In this document: positions 22,031 through 33,821 of the stretch, piece after piece
Layout: each line of letters opens with the position of its first letter
Numbering within the stretch: position 1 is the first letter of the stretch
NCBI GenBank assembly: GCA_022747635.1
Contig: JAKTNV010000004.1
Coordinates: forward strand, 22,877,969 to 22,941,968
Direction of reading: 5' to 3'
Length of the DNA: 64,000 nucleotides
Source of the DNA: Hetaerina americana
Taxonomy: Eukaryota; Arthropoda; Insecta; Odonata; Calopterygidae
Made by a program: the position numbers and the translations under genes
Notes under the pieces: generated by a model
The model's input: only the letters and a program-made list of their open reading frames with translations
Databases searched by the model: none
Told to the model about the DNA's origin: nothing

Positions 22031-23119
22031 AGAGTGTGTTTTTTTTCTTACCACGCTCCTTCCTTTCGATTAAGTAGATAATGCTTAAATCCGATGATTA
22101 CAGGTCCCAGAGTGATAAATGTTCCACCTCAACCCTACTATTCCTACTTCCAAGTTCAATGAAACTAGAAATAAACCTGTGATCCACAATTTGACTTCGC
22201 CTTTCGAAGAGGCCAGGCACGCAAAGCCAATTAAGATGCTGAAGTTGATTCAAGATTAATTTCCAACTGACTGCTCTTTTCAATCGATTACCACATAGTC
22301 CGAAAGAATTAATGACCGAAGATGGAATCACTTTCAAGAATGGTTAAAAATTCATTGCCAATCAAATTTCGATTCAATGCATTAACGTCATTTAGATGTT
22401 GTAATACATCCAAGAAATAGTTGGTAATCAAATTTAAAGTTGTGGAGGCGCTACTTGTTGGTCATTAATACGTTCCAGTTCCATCATATTACGCCTGAAA
22501 CTGATCAGAATTCTTCAACATAATCCAAGGCGTTCACAATTGCTACTCCTTAGCTCCTATTTGCGTCAAAAGAAATCTAATAATTAAATGGATTTTACCA
22601 GGATATACCGGTCAAAACCTTTAAAATTCCCACCTGAAAACTGATTAATTTCAATCAATAGAGTATTTCATAATTTAACTATTTCCTTCCTTTATTCCTT
22701 CTCTCTAATATCCACCTTTATGCGTCAAGTTGTGCCCAAACCATATGGTTCTTCTTATGCTTATCATTCACATGTGTATCTATTCCTCCTACACTTTTCT
22801 TTATGCTTTATTTCTTACTTTATGCGTGTATTTGACCACAAGCGTCTGGTTACGAAGGATTTTATTTTTCTCAGGTCTACAAGAAAATGCTTACTTTCGT
22901 TACAACAAAAATTTGCAAAGAAATATTTTTAACGTTCTTTTACTGTTTTCCTTCAAAATAAATAAAATGAATTAAAGGAATATATTAGCGTTACAATGAT
23001 AAATACTAAAATTACATTAGTTAAATTAAACCATATGACCATTGTACCAGACGGATTGAATACCATACGCCACACAAATACTATCGCGTATCGATGGTCT
23101 GTTTCTTAGCTTAAAGCTT
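22031..23119. other. start of receptor intron; no further exon recognised
   Basis: AT-rich with no frame carrying the expected NATRFC-like continuation with the last two cysteines. At 22472-22495 TTCCATCATATTACGCCTGAAACT matches a segment at 61.45 kb at 20 of 24 positions (all transitions); both may be Penelope-like element tails. Plus frames at 22720-22975 lack domains. Confidence 0.45.
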
Positions 23120-23230
23120 AGCTTATGAGATTGGACCAGTGGTAGCGTGTTGTACTCTTACATCGACGTTTGCTGGTTCGAGACCATATCGAGGGGAATA
23201 TTATTCTGGTTATTTTGTCGGAAAATATTT
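23120..23230 (+). mobile_element. tRNA-derived SINE head
   Basis: GACCAGTGGTAGCGTG (A-box-like) is followed after about 35 bp by GCTGGTTCGAGACC (B box), the spacing of a tRNA gene. The tRNA fold is poor and the sequence continues into unrelated AT-rich DNA, so a SINE or tRNA relic is more likely than a gene. The 3' limit is uncertain. Confidence 0.6.
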
Positions 23231-23555
23231 ACCAGCGATTGACTACTTTTGCGCGCAACATAATATGAGAGAAAGCAGTTCTCAGTACAAGGCATTGATG
23301 GCGCAGATCAAGGTCCGGCATCGAAAGCCATAGATTTGGGCGAGAATGAATTTCACGGAATCGGCCGAATTACTCTGACGCGGAAGACAACGGAAAACCA
23401 TCGCACTAGTCTCCCGAAGAGATTTAGCCCTGCACTGCTCCTATTTATGACATGATGGAATTTTTTCCGGTAAAATATTGCTGAGGTAAAATAGTCCCCC
23501 AATCGGATCTCCGGGTAGGGACTACTAGGAAGGGTGCATCTTCTAGGTAAGACAG

Positions 23556-24220
23556 ATGCAGGATAGGAATCTGGAATGTAAAATCCCTAAAGGTGAGCTG
23601 AAAGCTGAAGAACTCCAAGATAGAAATGGAGAGGCTGGGTATAGACATATTGGGAGTTGGAGAGATCAAGTCGGGAGCATACGACTACCGGAGCGATGGA
23701 TATCGAGTTATATACTCGGGAGACGACCGGAGGATCGCAGGCGTTGGCATCATATTGGAGAAAGAATGGGTGAGAAAAGTACAAGCAATATTGCCGAACA
23801 ACGAGAAAATTCTGATGGTAAAGCAGGAAGGAGAGCCCATGGACCCCGCGATCGTGCAAGTATAGACGTCGATGTCTAGCCATACAGAAGAAGGGATAAA
23901 AGAAGTGCACGAGCAAATGGAATCAGTCCTGGGAAAGATGAAAGGGGAAGAAAATGTCATCATAATGGGAGACTGGAACTCAGTCGTAAGAGGAGGAAAA
24001 GAAGCACGAAGCGTGGTAAATTGCGGGCTGGGAAAATGGAACGCCAAAGGAGTTCTAGTCGAACGCAAAGGCTAGTCGAGTTCTGCTATGAGAAAAATAT
24101 GGTATCAACTAGCACCCTTTAAATATCGACGAAGGAGAAACACACAGAGGATATCGCAAGATACCAAACAGACTATATACTTGTAAGAAGAGGATACAAG
24201 AACCAGGTGAAGCAGTGCAA
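23556..24220 (+). pseudogene. LINE endonuclease domain (frameshifted)
   Basis: The domain starts IGIWNVKSLK and continues in another frame as MERLGIDILGVGEIKSGAYD and SDGYRVIYSGDDRRIAGVGI, then VIMGDWNSVVRGGKEARSV, then RYQTDYILVRRGYKNQ. These are the usual blocks of the APE-type endonuclease of RTE/BovB-like LINEs (WNVRSL, MERLxIDILGxSE, SDGYRVIYSG, MGDWN, DYILV). The glutamate in VGEIK and the GDWN aspartate survive. At least two frame changes and a TAG at about 23863 break it. Confidence 0.85.
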
Positions 24221-24230
24221 GACCGATCGC

Positions 24231-25602
24231 AACCTAGTAATCATGGTGACACAACTTCGCTACAATAAAAATAAGAAGACCAAACAAGAACCAAGGGGAG
24301 ACTCAAAATTGCTGGTGACCAAAGAAACCAGAGAAAGATGCACCACGGCCATTGACAACAAGCTAGGTGATGAAAGAGAAAGAAGCATCGAAGAGAGATG
24401 GGATGAGCTGAAGAGGGCAATCGTAAAAATTGCAAAAGAGCGACTGGTGAGAAAGAGAGCCGACACGAAGAAACCATGGATCACGACGGAGATAAGGGGA
24501 CTAATAGAAGAAAGAAGAAAATACAAGAACGCCAGGAATGATGATGAGGAAAGGCTCTAGAAGAAGCTTAAGGGGAATCTACTGAAAGAGGGTGAAGATA
24601 TTGGTAATAGATGGAAGCAACACATTGAAGAACTCTACCATGGTCCGATACCGCTGGAAGAAAACTTGATGAAGGACGAGAATGAAACGGATGACGGTAA
24701 AAAGGGCCCATACTTACTGAGGAGCGAATTCAGTCAAAGACCTTCAGAAAAACAAAGCTCCTTCAGAAGACAAAATCGGCGGAGACATCATCAAGGCACT
24801 CGGGAGCAAAGCCAAAGACAATCTGTATGGAATAATCAAAGATAGCTACAAAGAAGGAAGACTTCATGAAGACATTCATAGGAGTGTGATGATCGCGATA
24901 CTAAAGAAGACGATGTAAGAGAAATGGGAGAAGCACTGAACCTTGAATCTTGTGTCACATGCATTTAAAATACTTACACGAATAATTAGTCAAAGGCTGG
25001 AAATGAAAATTGAAGATAGCCTTTCGAAAATCCAATTTGGCTTTAGGAAGAACACATGAGTCAGGGAAGCTATACTCAGTCTGAGAATCATGATAGAGAA
25101 GACAATACATGTGAATAAGCAACTGTATGTGACATTCATGGACTTGGGGTATGTTTTCGACAATGTAGAATGGAACAAGGTATTTGGACTGCTGGAAAAA
25201 CTCGGAATAGATTACAATGACAGAAAAATATTCTGTCAGCTATACAAGAAGCAGGTTGCCACAATGCGAATGAGAGATGGAAGCCATATAGAGGCTCAAA
25301 TTAATGAAGGAGTTAGACGAGGATGCAACCTCTCACCTGCATTGTTCAACATGTTTCTGAAGGAGGCAATTAGAGAAGCACAAGGCATCGGATTAAACGG
25401 AATTAGGATCAATGGAGAAGAGATAAACATGGTACGCTTCGCCGATTATATTGCAATGATAGCAGAAAACCAGGAGGATGTTCAAAGGTCACTAAACGTA
25501 TTGGATCAAGTTCTACAAATATACAACATGAACGTAAACAAGACGAAGGCTAAAATCCCAGTTGGTGGAAGAGAGAAGCGGAATAGAGTAATCACACTGT
25601 AA
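24231..25602 (+). pseudogene. LINE reverse transcriptase (active site altered)
   Basis: From about 24290, KETRERCTTAIDNKLGDERE and KKPWITTEIRGLIEERRKYK match the EN-RT linker. After stops at about 24559 and 24916, the long frame 25090-25602 holds motif A (LYVTFMDLGYVFDNVEWNK, catalytic Asp kept), motif B (GVRRGCNLSPALFNMFLKEA) and motif C, which reads MVRFADYIAMIAEN. The normal FADD is FADY, so one catalytic aspartate is lost. The thumb follows as VLQIYNMNVNKTKAK. The remaining frame after 25602 continues to the GSTITWDGR block. Confidence 0.88.
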
Positions 25603-25735
25603 GGACAAAAATTAATGCTAGCGGACTCCTTCACCGATCTCGGAAGTACCATCACATGGGATGGAAGAAATACTACAAACATCCAGCAAAGAATAGCTCA
25701 CGCTAAGAGAGAATTCATTAGGTAAAGACAACTGA

Positions 25736-27980
25736 TGTAGTTACTACATATATTCCCTCTTATTCCACATACGCCTAGCACCCTGCGATCCACCAAACAC
25801 CGGGTGGAAAGGGGGCGACCGAACGCCGATCAAGCAACATGCCTATTTATATTACGAGTATTATAAGGTTAGAATCTATTTCTATGTCAACACGAACAGG
25901 AAAAAAAGATGTATTAAAAGAAGGCAGAAACATCTGCAATTCTGACACTTATTACCGGTTAGAATTCTACGTATTTTGGACGAACAATTCACAAATACAA
26001 TACTATTTATATGCATTCACCTACTACCAACCCGGAACAAGGGCGCACGGCGGGGGGCGTTAGGACGCCAGACGTGGAGTGATTTGCGGGAATTTAATCT
26101 TGTGTGCCCCTATTATTTTCTGAGATGTTCCCTCTTTTATTGTTTTCACGAATAGTGCACCGGAACAGCAAATACTTGAATCTATTAGTTCGGCATTCTA
26201 ACTCTAATTTTGTGACGATTGTTGACCCTGCCAATGTACTTAGGGGGCCTAATTATATCTCCAATATCGGATGCGAAACCTCACGCTTTATATCTTTGTA
26301 ATAAGTTTGCATGTAATTTAGCCGTGCATCTTCGTGCATCTAAAAGTTCCCATTCCGTATTAAATTTGTGACCCTTTGTGTCCTTTGGTACAAGCTTTTC
26401 ACGAACCTAGCGGCCTTTCTCTGTACCCTATTCAACGCTGCAATAATGCATTTTGAAATGCATCCCAAATCCTCGCCAATTACTCAATGTGAAGCTAACC
26501 TAAAGATAAATAGAACGTTTACTTCACCTTTTCGTCGCTACTCCTTCCGACTATACGTTTGACGATTGACAGCTTTTTTATCGCTCCTTCACAGCAAATA
26601 GTGCGTATTTGTTTACCCTAAGGAAGATCCGATGCTCATTTGAACAACTCCAAATGTGTATGCTGTTTAAGTTTGGTTGTGTTTTCTATTGTTAAAGAAA
26701 TGCATGACGGTACATTTTTTCATATATAATTCTAGCCCACTTTCTTCATACCATTTTTGAATGTTGTTCAAGTCAGGTTTTAGTGAATCACGATCCGCGT
26801 CATTCGCTATTTGCCAGTAGATTACTGTGTCATCGGCAAAGAGTTTTATGCTGATTTTATTCTGCTGGTGATATCATTAATGAACATAAGAAATAGTAGT
26901 CCTATGACGCTACCCTGTGGGACGCTAGATGTTCTCTTTACATAATTACAGGTTAAGCCATCCACCACAACCATTTGTTTGCTGTAAGTAAGGAAGTCCC
27001 AAAATCAAGTGTATTACTCTGTCGCCTATTCCGTACCATTAAATTTGCAAATCAATTTAGCCTGTGGGACTTAATCAGAGACCTTCTTGAAGTCCAGCAA
27101 TACCGCATCCACATGTTTGTTCCTTTCCCCTGACTGTGGATCGTCGTGCAACAAAAGTTCCAACTGTTTTTCACATGGTCTCTCCTTTCTGAAACCGTGT
27201 TGTATATTGGATAATAGGTCGTGAGTGTGGGGGAATGTCATTGTACTACTATCAATAATATGTTCCAAGACTTTACAGGAGAGATAGGTTAACGATATTG
27301 GTCGATAATTACCGGAGTCTTGTTTGTTTCTACTTTTAAAAATAGGTGTGATGTTAGCTATTTTCCAGTCAATGGGAACGACGCCTTCTGTAATTGATTT
27401 CTTAAATATGTATTTTTAAAAAAAGAGCCCTTTAGTAGCGAGCTCTTTCAGTGCCCTTGCAGAAATATCCTCTGATCCGGGTGATTTATTAGGTTTAATG
27501 TATAGGAGTTGTTTAGTGATTCCTTCGCGTGTAATTCTAATGTCGTCTATCTTTGCAATAAGTGTGACGTGGCCTTTACTGGATATCTCTCTGTCATAAG
27601 TGCACACGCTTTGAAAGAAATCATTGATAACATTCGGTTTTTAATGCACTCTGTATACATATTTCATGGCTGCTTTTAAGGGGCTCCATTTAACGGACGT
27701 TTTCTCTGCAATTCCCTAACGTACGAACGAAACACCTTAGGGTTTTACTCTACAAGGAATCGCAGGGAGCCATGCTCTTGAAATTCATTAAGACGCTTTG
27801 AATTACTTTCTTTGTTTCCCTACGATGTGCCAAGTATTTTTTCCCTCTACTTTTCAGGAGTCGTTCCTTGGCCGTTTTCAAAGTTTTTTGTTCTTCGTGT
27901 GCAATATCCTTTGTTGTCTTAAAACCCTTCTCACCTCACTGTCGTACCATCGTGGTTGGTTACTATCGTTGTTCTCTTAG
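25736..27980 (-). mobile_element. Jockey/CR1-like non-LTR retrotransposon (LINE), 5'-truncated
   Basis: Minus-strand element. From its 5' side it reads QPRWYDSEVRRVLRQQ (linker), the RT domain, a C-terminal region with RHKIRVRMPN, and a GC-rich 3' UTR (about 25736-26080). The 5' end stops at about 27980, where a perfect hairpin sits. It meets the plus-strand RTE/BovB-like relic tail to tail at about 25735. Many stops and frameshifts; no endonuclease part remains. Subclade (Jockey, CR1 or L2-like) cannot be settled by eye. Confidence 0.85.
26240..27965 (-). pseudogene. Jockey/CR1-like reverse transcriptase
   Basis: Blocks in order on the minus strand: YIKPNKSPGSEDISARALKE, then VPIDWKIANITPIFKS, NKQDSGNYRPISLTYLSCKV and LEHIIDSS; NIQHGFRKERPCEKQLELL; DAVLLDFKKVSD (motif A, Asp kept); SSVPQGSVIGLLLFLMFIND (motif B); LFADDTVIYWQIAND (motif C, both Asp kept, reached by frame change); then LELYMKKCTVMHF. 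These are canonical for Jockey/CR1-type RTs. The coding region is interrupted by several stops and at least three frame changes, so it is inactive although motif C itself is intact. Confidence 0.88.
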
Positions 27981-28008
27981 GTTGGGATATGCAGGTGTAT
28001 ATCCCAAC
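27981..28008. repeat. perfect inverted repeat at LINE 5' junction
   Basis: GTTGGGATAT (27981-27990) and ATATCCCAAC (27999-28008) are exact reverse complements around an 8-base loop. It lies exactly where similarity to the minus-strand LINE ends. Confidence 0.9.
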
Positions 28009-28499
28009 CCTGTATGTCTCTATACCGTGTATAAATAATTCCAAGAGATACACTTACAATTATTCACCATAATGAGTCATGGTTCATATATTCTCTTTTT
28101 TCATATACAGGTAATTTAGTTGTTCTCTAATTTACTTTTTTTTCTTTCGTGCATATTTCAGTCATGGATGCTAAGCTTTTTAAGTCCATTCATCATTTTA
28201 CCAGATATTAAAACTCATTCTGGAATCAGAATTTGACGTTGATGGACGATATAACTTAGCGGGAAACACCTCGAAAATGGAACTCTATTCTATTCTATTC
28301 ATCAGGCGAATCAAAATTTACCATTTGAACGCACTCGGAATGGGAAATGGCTTTACGGATAAAACGAATTCATCCAGGTTTTTTGATAACGCTCATTTTA
28401 CAAGGGTAAACCCACATCCACAAAGAGGAAGGAGGTTCTTCCCTCTTCGTAATAATTATGCGATGCTTATCTGCCTATCCCGCACCTTCCCGACGAATC
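28009..28499. other. no recognisable gene
   Basis: AT-rich, then a gradual rise in GC. No domain in the open frame at 28277-28621. Confidence 0.5.
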
Positions 28500-29400
28500 C
28501 CCAAGATTCACCACCGAGGCGAAACTCTTTCCGTGCTTCCTCTCTTCCCCGAAACTCTTCTCACACCCCACCCCTCTCTCTCCTCCTCACACCTTCCCCC
28601 GTGATACTTCGCGTGCATTAAGCCCGTGCGTGCTTCGGCGCGAATCCTTTTGATGTAATCCTTCCCCTCCTCACCCTTCTTCTCCAATCCCTCACCCCTA
28701 CCGGCAAAATACCCTCCTCCAACCTGCCGCACTGCGACGTTGTTTCCTTGGTTTAATTTTTATCCTCCCGAACCGCGTGACGCTGCCCTCCCGACGTACC
28801 TCCGCACGCCTTGTTGAACCACTCAACTCTCTCCCCGGCTTACCCGTGCGAGGTTGCGAGGCGGGCTCGCGAGGAGGAGGGCGCACTCACGATAGAGTGG
28901 GAGAGGGCAACGCGAGGCGCCTGCGGTTGGTGACTACAAGGATACCTTAATGACGCGCGTCGTTGCGGACGTGCTCTGAATCCACGTTTCGCCACACCAG
29001 TTGCCGCCTTTCCTTTCGTGGCAATAGTGTGTCATGTCATCCCTCTGCCACTCACTCCTCCGCTTATCCACCACTCCACTAAGCGAGCAGTATCCCGTTT
29101 CCCCTCCTACACCTACGCTCCCCGGAGGACGTCCTTAAAGGGACCGGTGATTGCGTGCCTGAAGTGACGGCGTCCGTCCGCCACCCTACCGACCGACGGG
29201 ACGCTGACAATGAGGGAGGGAGGTGGTCGCGGCGGCGGGCAGTATTGGATCGCCCCCGGGGTGGTCTGCGGTGGAGAGATAGAGAAGAACGGGTCACGTC
29301 CGAAGGGAGAACGGGGGGCCGCGTGGCCACCTCCGTGAATAAACACGCGTTGCCCAGCCGCCTCGAGGTGAAAGGGTCGGAAGTATGAGTGCGCGCAGCA
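28500..29400. other. GC-rich, CpG-rich block
   Basis: About 900 bp of GC-rich DNA in an AT-rich setting: C/T-rich on the plus strand to about 28720, then mixed with many CG dinucleotides. Overlapping open frames on both strands (for example 29113-29742, -, 209 codons) reflect few stop codons rather than a visible domain. The 17-mer ATTGCGTGCCTGAAGTG (29149-29165) is shared with 7159-7175. It may be a promoter/5' UTR region of an unannotated gene, a repeat, or both. Confidence 0.4.
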
Positions 29401-29689
29401 GTTTGGTCGGTTTGTGAGGTCCGGCCTCAGGTTATATCGTGGAATACTATTAAATGTGGGTGTATGCATAGCGGAGAGGTTTCCTAGACAAATTGGAAGG
29501 AAAACACCGGGTTCTACAGCGGGGAAGCCGACGAAGCCGAAACGGTACCTATTTGCTCTCGTGTAGTATGTTGGGCCGATGCAACGAACAAAGCATTGAA
29601 ATCGCAAATCGAACTCATACGCATGAAAAGCGTAGAAGTAGTAGTATTTACGGTATGGTTGGCGGCCGACAGCTGAGGTAATTTGCAAC

Positions 29690-29950
29690 ATTAAGGATGG
29701 ACAGGAAAGGATGAAGGGCGGATAGAAACCCGGCGTCGGCATTAGCCTACTCTTAACGAAATGCGCCTAAGGGTCCGCGATTTATAGTCCCATCCGACGG
29801 ACGGCGTACTCACTCAAAGTTCCTTCAACAAAGTACCTCAAGTAGGGATCGGCATACCAATTCAAAATATCAGCCATCGCCGGGATTCGAACCGGGGCCC
29901 TCTGGAAGGGAAGCCAATGGAAAGCGTTTGTTGAGGAATGAAATTTCATT
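29690..29950 (-). mobile_element. tRNA-derived SINE
   Basis: On the minus strand AAACGCTTTCCATTGGCTTC, CCAGAGGGCCCC and GGTTCGAATCCCGGCG (intact B box) form a tRNA-like head whose A box is lost or truncated. The body follows: CGTCGGATGGGACTATAAAT, GCGGACCC, TTCGTTAAGAGTAGGCTAAT and GCCGACGCCGGGTTTCTATC. I recall this body (GGATGGGAC-TTAAATCG-GG-CCC, CGTTAAGAG-AGGCTAATGCC) from abundant arthropod SINEs, but cannot verify it here. Limits are approximate. Confidence 0.75.
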
Positions 29951-29985
29951 CCACGATTTTGCCACTTTAAAATGTTCGGCAAAAT

Positions 29986-32900
29986 CTTGGAATCATATGA
30001 AAAAAAATTTGAAAATATGTATATTACAAAAAATTAATATTCTACTGACTGAATTTAAAGTATCTACTAAGTAGAGAATGGCAACATTTCGGGTTTGCTA
30101 TGAATGCGTTTCTCAACCAATACAAAGTATACCCCTTCCTTATATGGGATTGAATTTCAATCCATCAAAAATATTCCAAACGTTATAACCTACAGAAATT
30201 TAGTTATAATATGGAAAATACAGGGAAAAACCTTCTCATTAGTATGACAGTTTTAGGACTAGTAAAATTTACTTAATATTTACTCTTGAAAATAGTAATT
30301 CCTTACTGTGAAATACATTGAACAGAATAGCATAAGCCAGCCTATAAGAGAGGGATTAAATATTCCACCGTAGATACGGCTATTTTATATTGATATCAAT
30401 ATTTCTAGAAACTTGCATTTTATTTGTTCTGCTGGAGTTAAAAATGTACATAAAGTGCAACTAAAACCAGTCACTAGAATGTGGTTTTAGAAGACTTTTC
30501 TCCTAATTGGTTAGCTAAAATAAAGATGTGAGCGTAGCATTAATCAAGAGGCGCTTCGGAGGACACTATGATTAATAAAACAGCAGCGTGTTCATTGGAA
30601 GAAATTATTTAGTGTGGAACTTGTGATAATGGCACATCAAGTACGTAAAAACTCGCAAGTGCTTACTAGAAGGAACAATAATCTAAGCATCAGGTTTTTG
30701 ATATCACACGGTAGTTCCCAGAGGTACCCTCCTCATGAGAAAATAATTAATGAGATGAATTCAACAAAACGTTCTCCGTAGTCGTCATAAGCTCACAGAA
30801 GCAATCCTAAGGGTACCAATCATCCCGGGAGCATGTCCTATTCTCATATAAATCGATTATTGACGACCGAAATGTCCTCTCGGGAGGGGACCCAAGCTTA
30901 CCACTGACCTTTCAGTTTGATCAGCACAGTTTTCCGAGTTTGATAAACCGTAACCCGAGCGGAATGTATTCGGATTCCACGTGAGCCTGCAGACATGAAA
31001 ACAACACGATACACGCTCTGCCAATCGACACATGCTACTCTGACAACTTTCAATTTTCTGCATTTTCCTGGAGGAATTCATGAGGCGTAAATTCCCCAAT
31101 TTAATGATTCAATTGGGCTTTGAATTCCTGCTGGAACCTGAAAGAGAATAAAATAGTATTAAAATATATAATGGGGAATGGAGTTGAATGGCACGTATAC
31201 TGATGAAGTACCCACTTGTGTATTGTTTTCTATCTTAAATTCCGAAAGGTATATATGGCATCCTTACCTTTCCAGTTCATTGCTCCGAGTGTATTTTGTA
31301 AGAAAAGGAATTTGTGAGGCAAATGCCCTCTTTACTCGACCGAAAATTCTCTTCTACACGGTTGATCTTCCTAAATTCTAATGAAGGAGGTGAAATATCT
31401 TCGCGCCTCGAGTGAGTGATTTTTGTGACGAAGTGAATCCATTAGCTTCCAGATTGAACCCAACGATATGAATTTAAATCTTCAGCGCTATTATTAATCC
31501 AGGCAGCAATATTGAATCTTAGGGAGACGTTTCCTTCGAGTCGCAGACCTTCCGAACAGCAGTCGCTCCAAATTTAGGCGCAGGATTCCAGTTTGATATA
31601 CCCTAAGTCCAATATGCCTTTTCTGTAGCGATGTAATATCCTAAAAGATAACATCTGCAATATGTCATGATTGAATTGCTTGGACCATGTTAAGAACAAA
31701 TAAATATATTTTTTTAAATATGAAACACCCGAAGAGTTATTAACAAATTAAAATTATAGATTATTCAACTTAAGCATTTGAACCAACAAGTTTGATTGGT
31801 GAAAGATACTTAGAAGAGCGTTTGGTGAAATAATGCATAAAGGAAAGCGGACCAACTCATTTCTACGTTGCCTAGGGTTTCTCAAGAAGGTTCGATTACT
31901 AGAAATCACAAAGCTCAGTATTCAGCTTGAAGTATCACCAACCCCTGTCTACAACAAAATCCGGAACTCTGCATTCAGAAGCCAAACGCAATGTGTCCTC
32001 GTGATTTATTGTGAAAAATAATTGGCTAGAAAGAATATAAAAATAATGACCGAAAAGGAAGCTTAATTCGTATTCCCGACTATATTCCTGTATTGATCTA
32101 ATGTTAATTAATTGGTACTTGCTTTATTTTCTATCCGTTATGATTTCACTAATTCTTTTTTAATCAGTCACAGTTCCGTGTGACGAGGCAAGTTATTTTA
32201 CGTAAACTATCAATACAAGAACACTGAACTTGACTGGTCTCTTGCCGAGTGAGTTCTTGCGAGAAAATAGACAATTTTTGATAAGGAAATGAAAAGAAGA
32301 ATAGTGGAAAGGTATAATGAGAAGAAAATTATCGTTAATATTATGTTTTAGAAGGGTGTCGTTGAATTAGATCTTTTTCAAGTGCGCAATTCTAAATCAA
32401 CTATGCCGATCTACCTAAAAAAAAGCACCCTAATAACTTATAGAAATCCCATTGCACCGAGAATTGTATTTGTAGGGATATACTTTTATATTAACCAATT
32501 AAATCATATGCATTGCTTAAGCTTTATCATGATGCGGAGCAGCAGCCGATTTTGAGGGACTACCATAAAACATTCCCATTCTCTGCCTCTTGTGTCCAAG
32601 GTCGCAGACTATTGGGCCAGGGTTATAAACGGTCCATCTCCGTTAACGCCTTTATTTTAACCTTTCGTCTCCTCAAAGGGAGGCATTTTCCTTTATTGCC
32701 GACGAAATTTCAATTAAATGCTCATTTGGAAAGTTTTAATGCATAAAATACATATTCCAAACACACATTTTGGTTCATTTTATTATCTAAGAATTATATC
32801 CTATTTGAATTTAGGGATCTTACGCTGAATCATAAATTTTCTTCATAAATTTGGACAGTCAAAAGAGTGCTGTTTCTCAAGGCTCCTAAAATTACTCCTG

Positions 32901-33742
32901 AAAAGTGACCGACAAATCTCTGTGGCTACTAAGACTCTGTGGACAAACGGATATTTCCTTTTCATATCACCAGTTCCATGAACTGCCATGCATTAACAAA
33001 ATAACTGTAAAGCTGAGAATAATTTTCAAAAAAATGACCAGCGTCAGAATTCTTTGAATTGTTTGATTCAAATGGGATTAAATTTTAGAGGCCATGTAAA
33101 ACCCCTGCGTTAAATGGCTGCTTTCTCATGGATTAGAAAGCGTTCTGTTCTCAAAAAACAGCGTGACCATTATTTGCTGAAACAGCCGAGTATTGATTAG
33201 TACCAAAGGAAATTCCAGCTAATCCCCGATCCGCTTAGCGGGATGGTTTTCATGGACGTAAAACGAAGATTAATTACATACCACCCGTTCCTCTTGAAAA
33301 AGTTAAAAAGGAACCATGCATTACATAATTCCTTCCATTCCATTTTTTCCTCTTAATTCAAGACCATGTTTCCTCTATGAGTACCAGGATAACACGTGCC
33401 CAGTATTCGAGTCGTGTCATAATGCCCTTTATTTAGACGAAAATATGAATTGCTAAAACCGATAGTGCACGCACTGCTGCTACCCAGAATTAACTTAATT
33501 GATATTTCCCCGATAAATATACAAATATCCGCTTGAAAATTTCACCAAAATGCTGTTTGGATTCACTTTTGGTCTCACTAGAATACGCTATTGCTCGGTA
33601 CTAATGGGAGGTCGAACCTTCAGAGCAATATTCTGCTGAAATTAATATGAAAATGAGCCTCAAGTACAGGTATTTCTACTCATGTAACCAATACGTATAT
33701 TCAAATATCCACTGGGTGCCTCATGCAAACGTATTTTATTTG
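29986..33742. other. no recognisable gene
   Basis: About 3.7 kb of AT-rich DNA with only short open frames and no recognised transposon, tRNA-like box or splice-supported exon. Confidence 0.5.
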
Positions 33743-33821
33743 TACAGGGTGCGGCAATATAACTCCCTTTTTTGAAAGCATTTTGCGTTTGAAAAAGAAA
33801 ATAATGCTGCCGCACTCTATA
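33743..33821. mobile_element. very short MITE (about 75 bp between TA dinucleotides)
   Basis: TACAGGGTGCGGCAATATAA at the left end is mirrored by TATAGAGTGCGGCAGCATTA on the minus strand at the right end. TA dinucleotides are at 33743-33744 and 33820-33821. The size and TA flanks fit a mariner-type MITE or solo-end derivative; there is no coding capacity. Confidence 0.65.

Larger units (their letters stand above)
23340..25735 (+). mobile_element. RTE/BovB-like non-LTR retrotransposon (LINE), nearly full length, dead
   Basis: The order is 5' UTR (about 23340-23555), apurinic endonuclease domain (23556-24220), linker, and reverse transcriptase (24900-25730). The 5' part includes TCCCCCAATCGGATCTCCGG and GGGACTACTAGG, which I recall from a LINE family common in arthropod transcripts often labelled craniofacial development protein 2-like; this is memory, not a search. 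The element copies its RNA at a nick made by its own endonuclease. Multiple frameshifts and stops are present. The RT ends at SFTDLGSTITWDGRNTTNIQ and the 3' end is missing or replaced at about 25735, where an opposite-strand LINE begins. Confidence 0.88.

Noticed and set aside
21592..22081. Other-frame ORFs over the receptor exon (76 aa -, 146 aa + and 66 aa +)
   Set aside because: Shadows caused by the high GC of the real exon, whose frame carries the secretin-family cysteine pattern.
29113..29742. 209-codon minus-strand frame, the longest in the window
   Set aside because: Runs through the GC-rich block and toward a SINE, overlaps other open frames, shows no domain; length is explained by few stop codons in GC-rich DNA.
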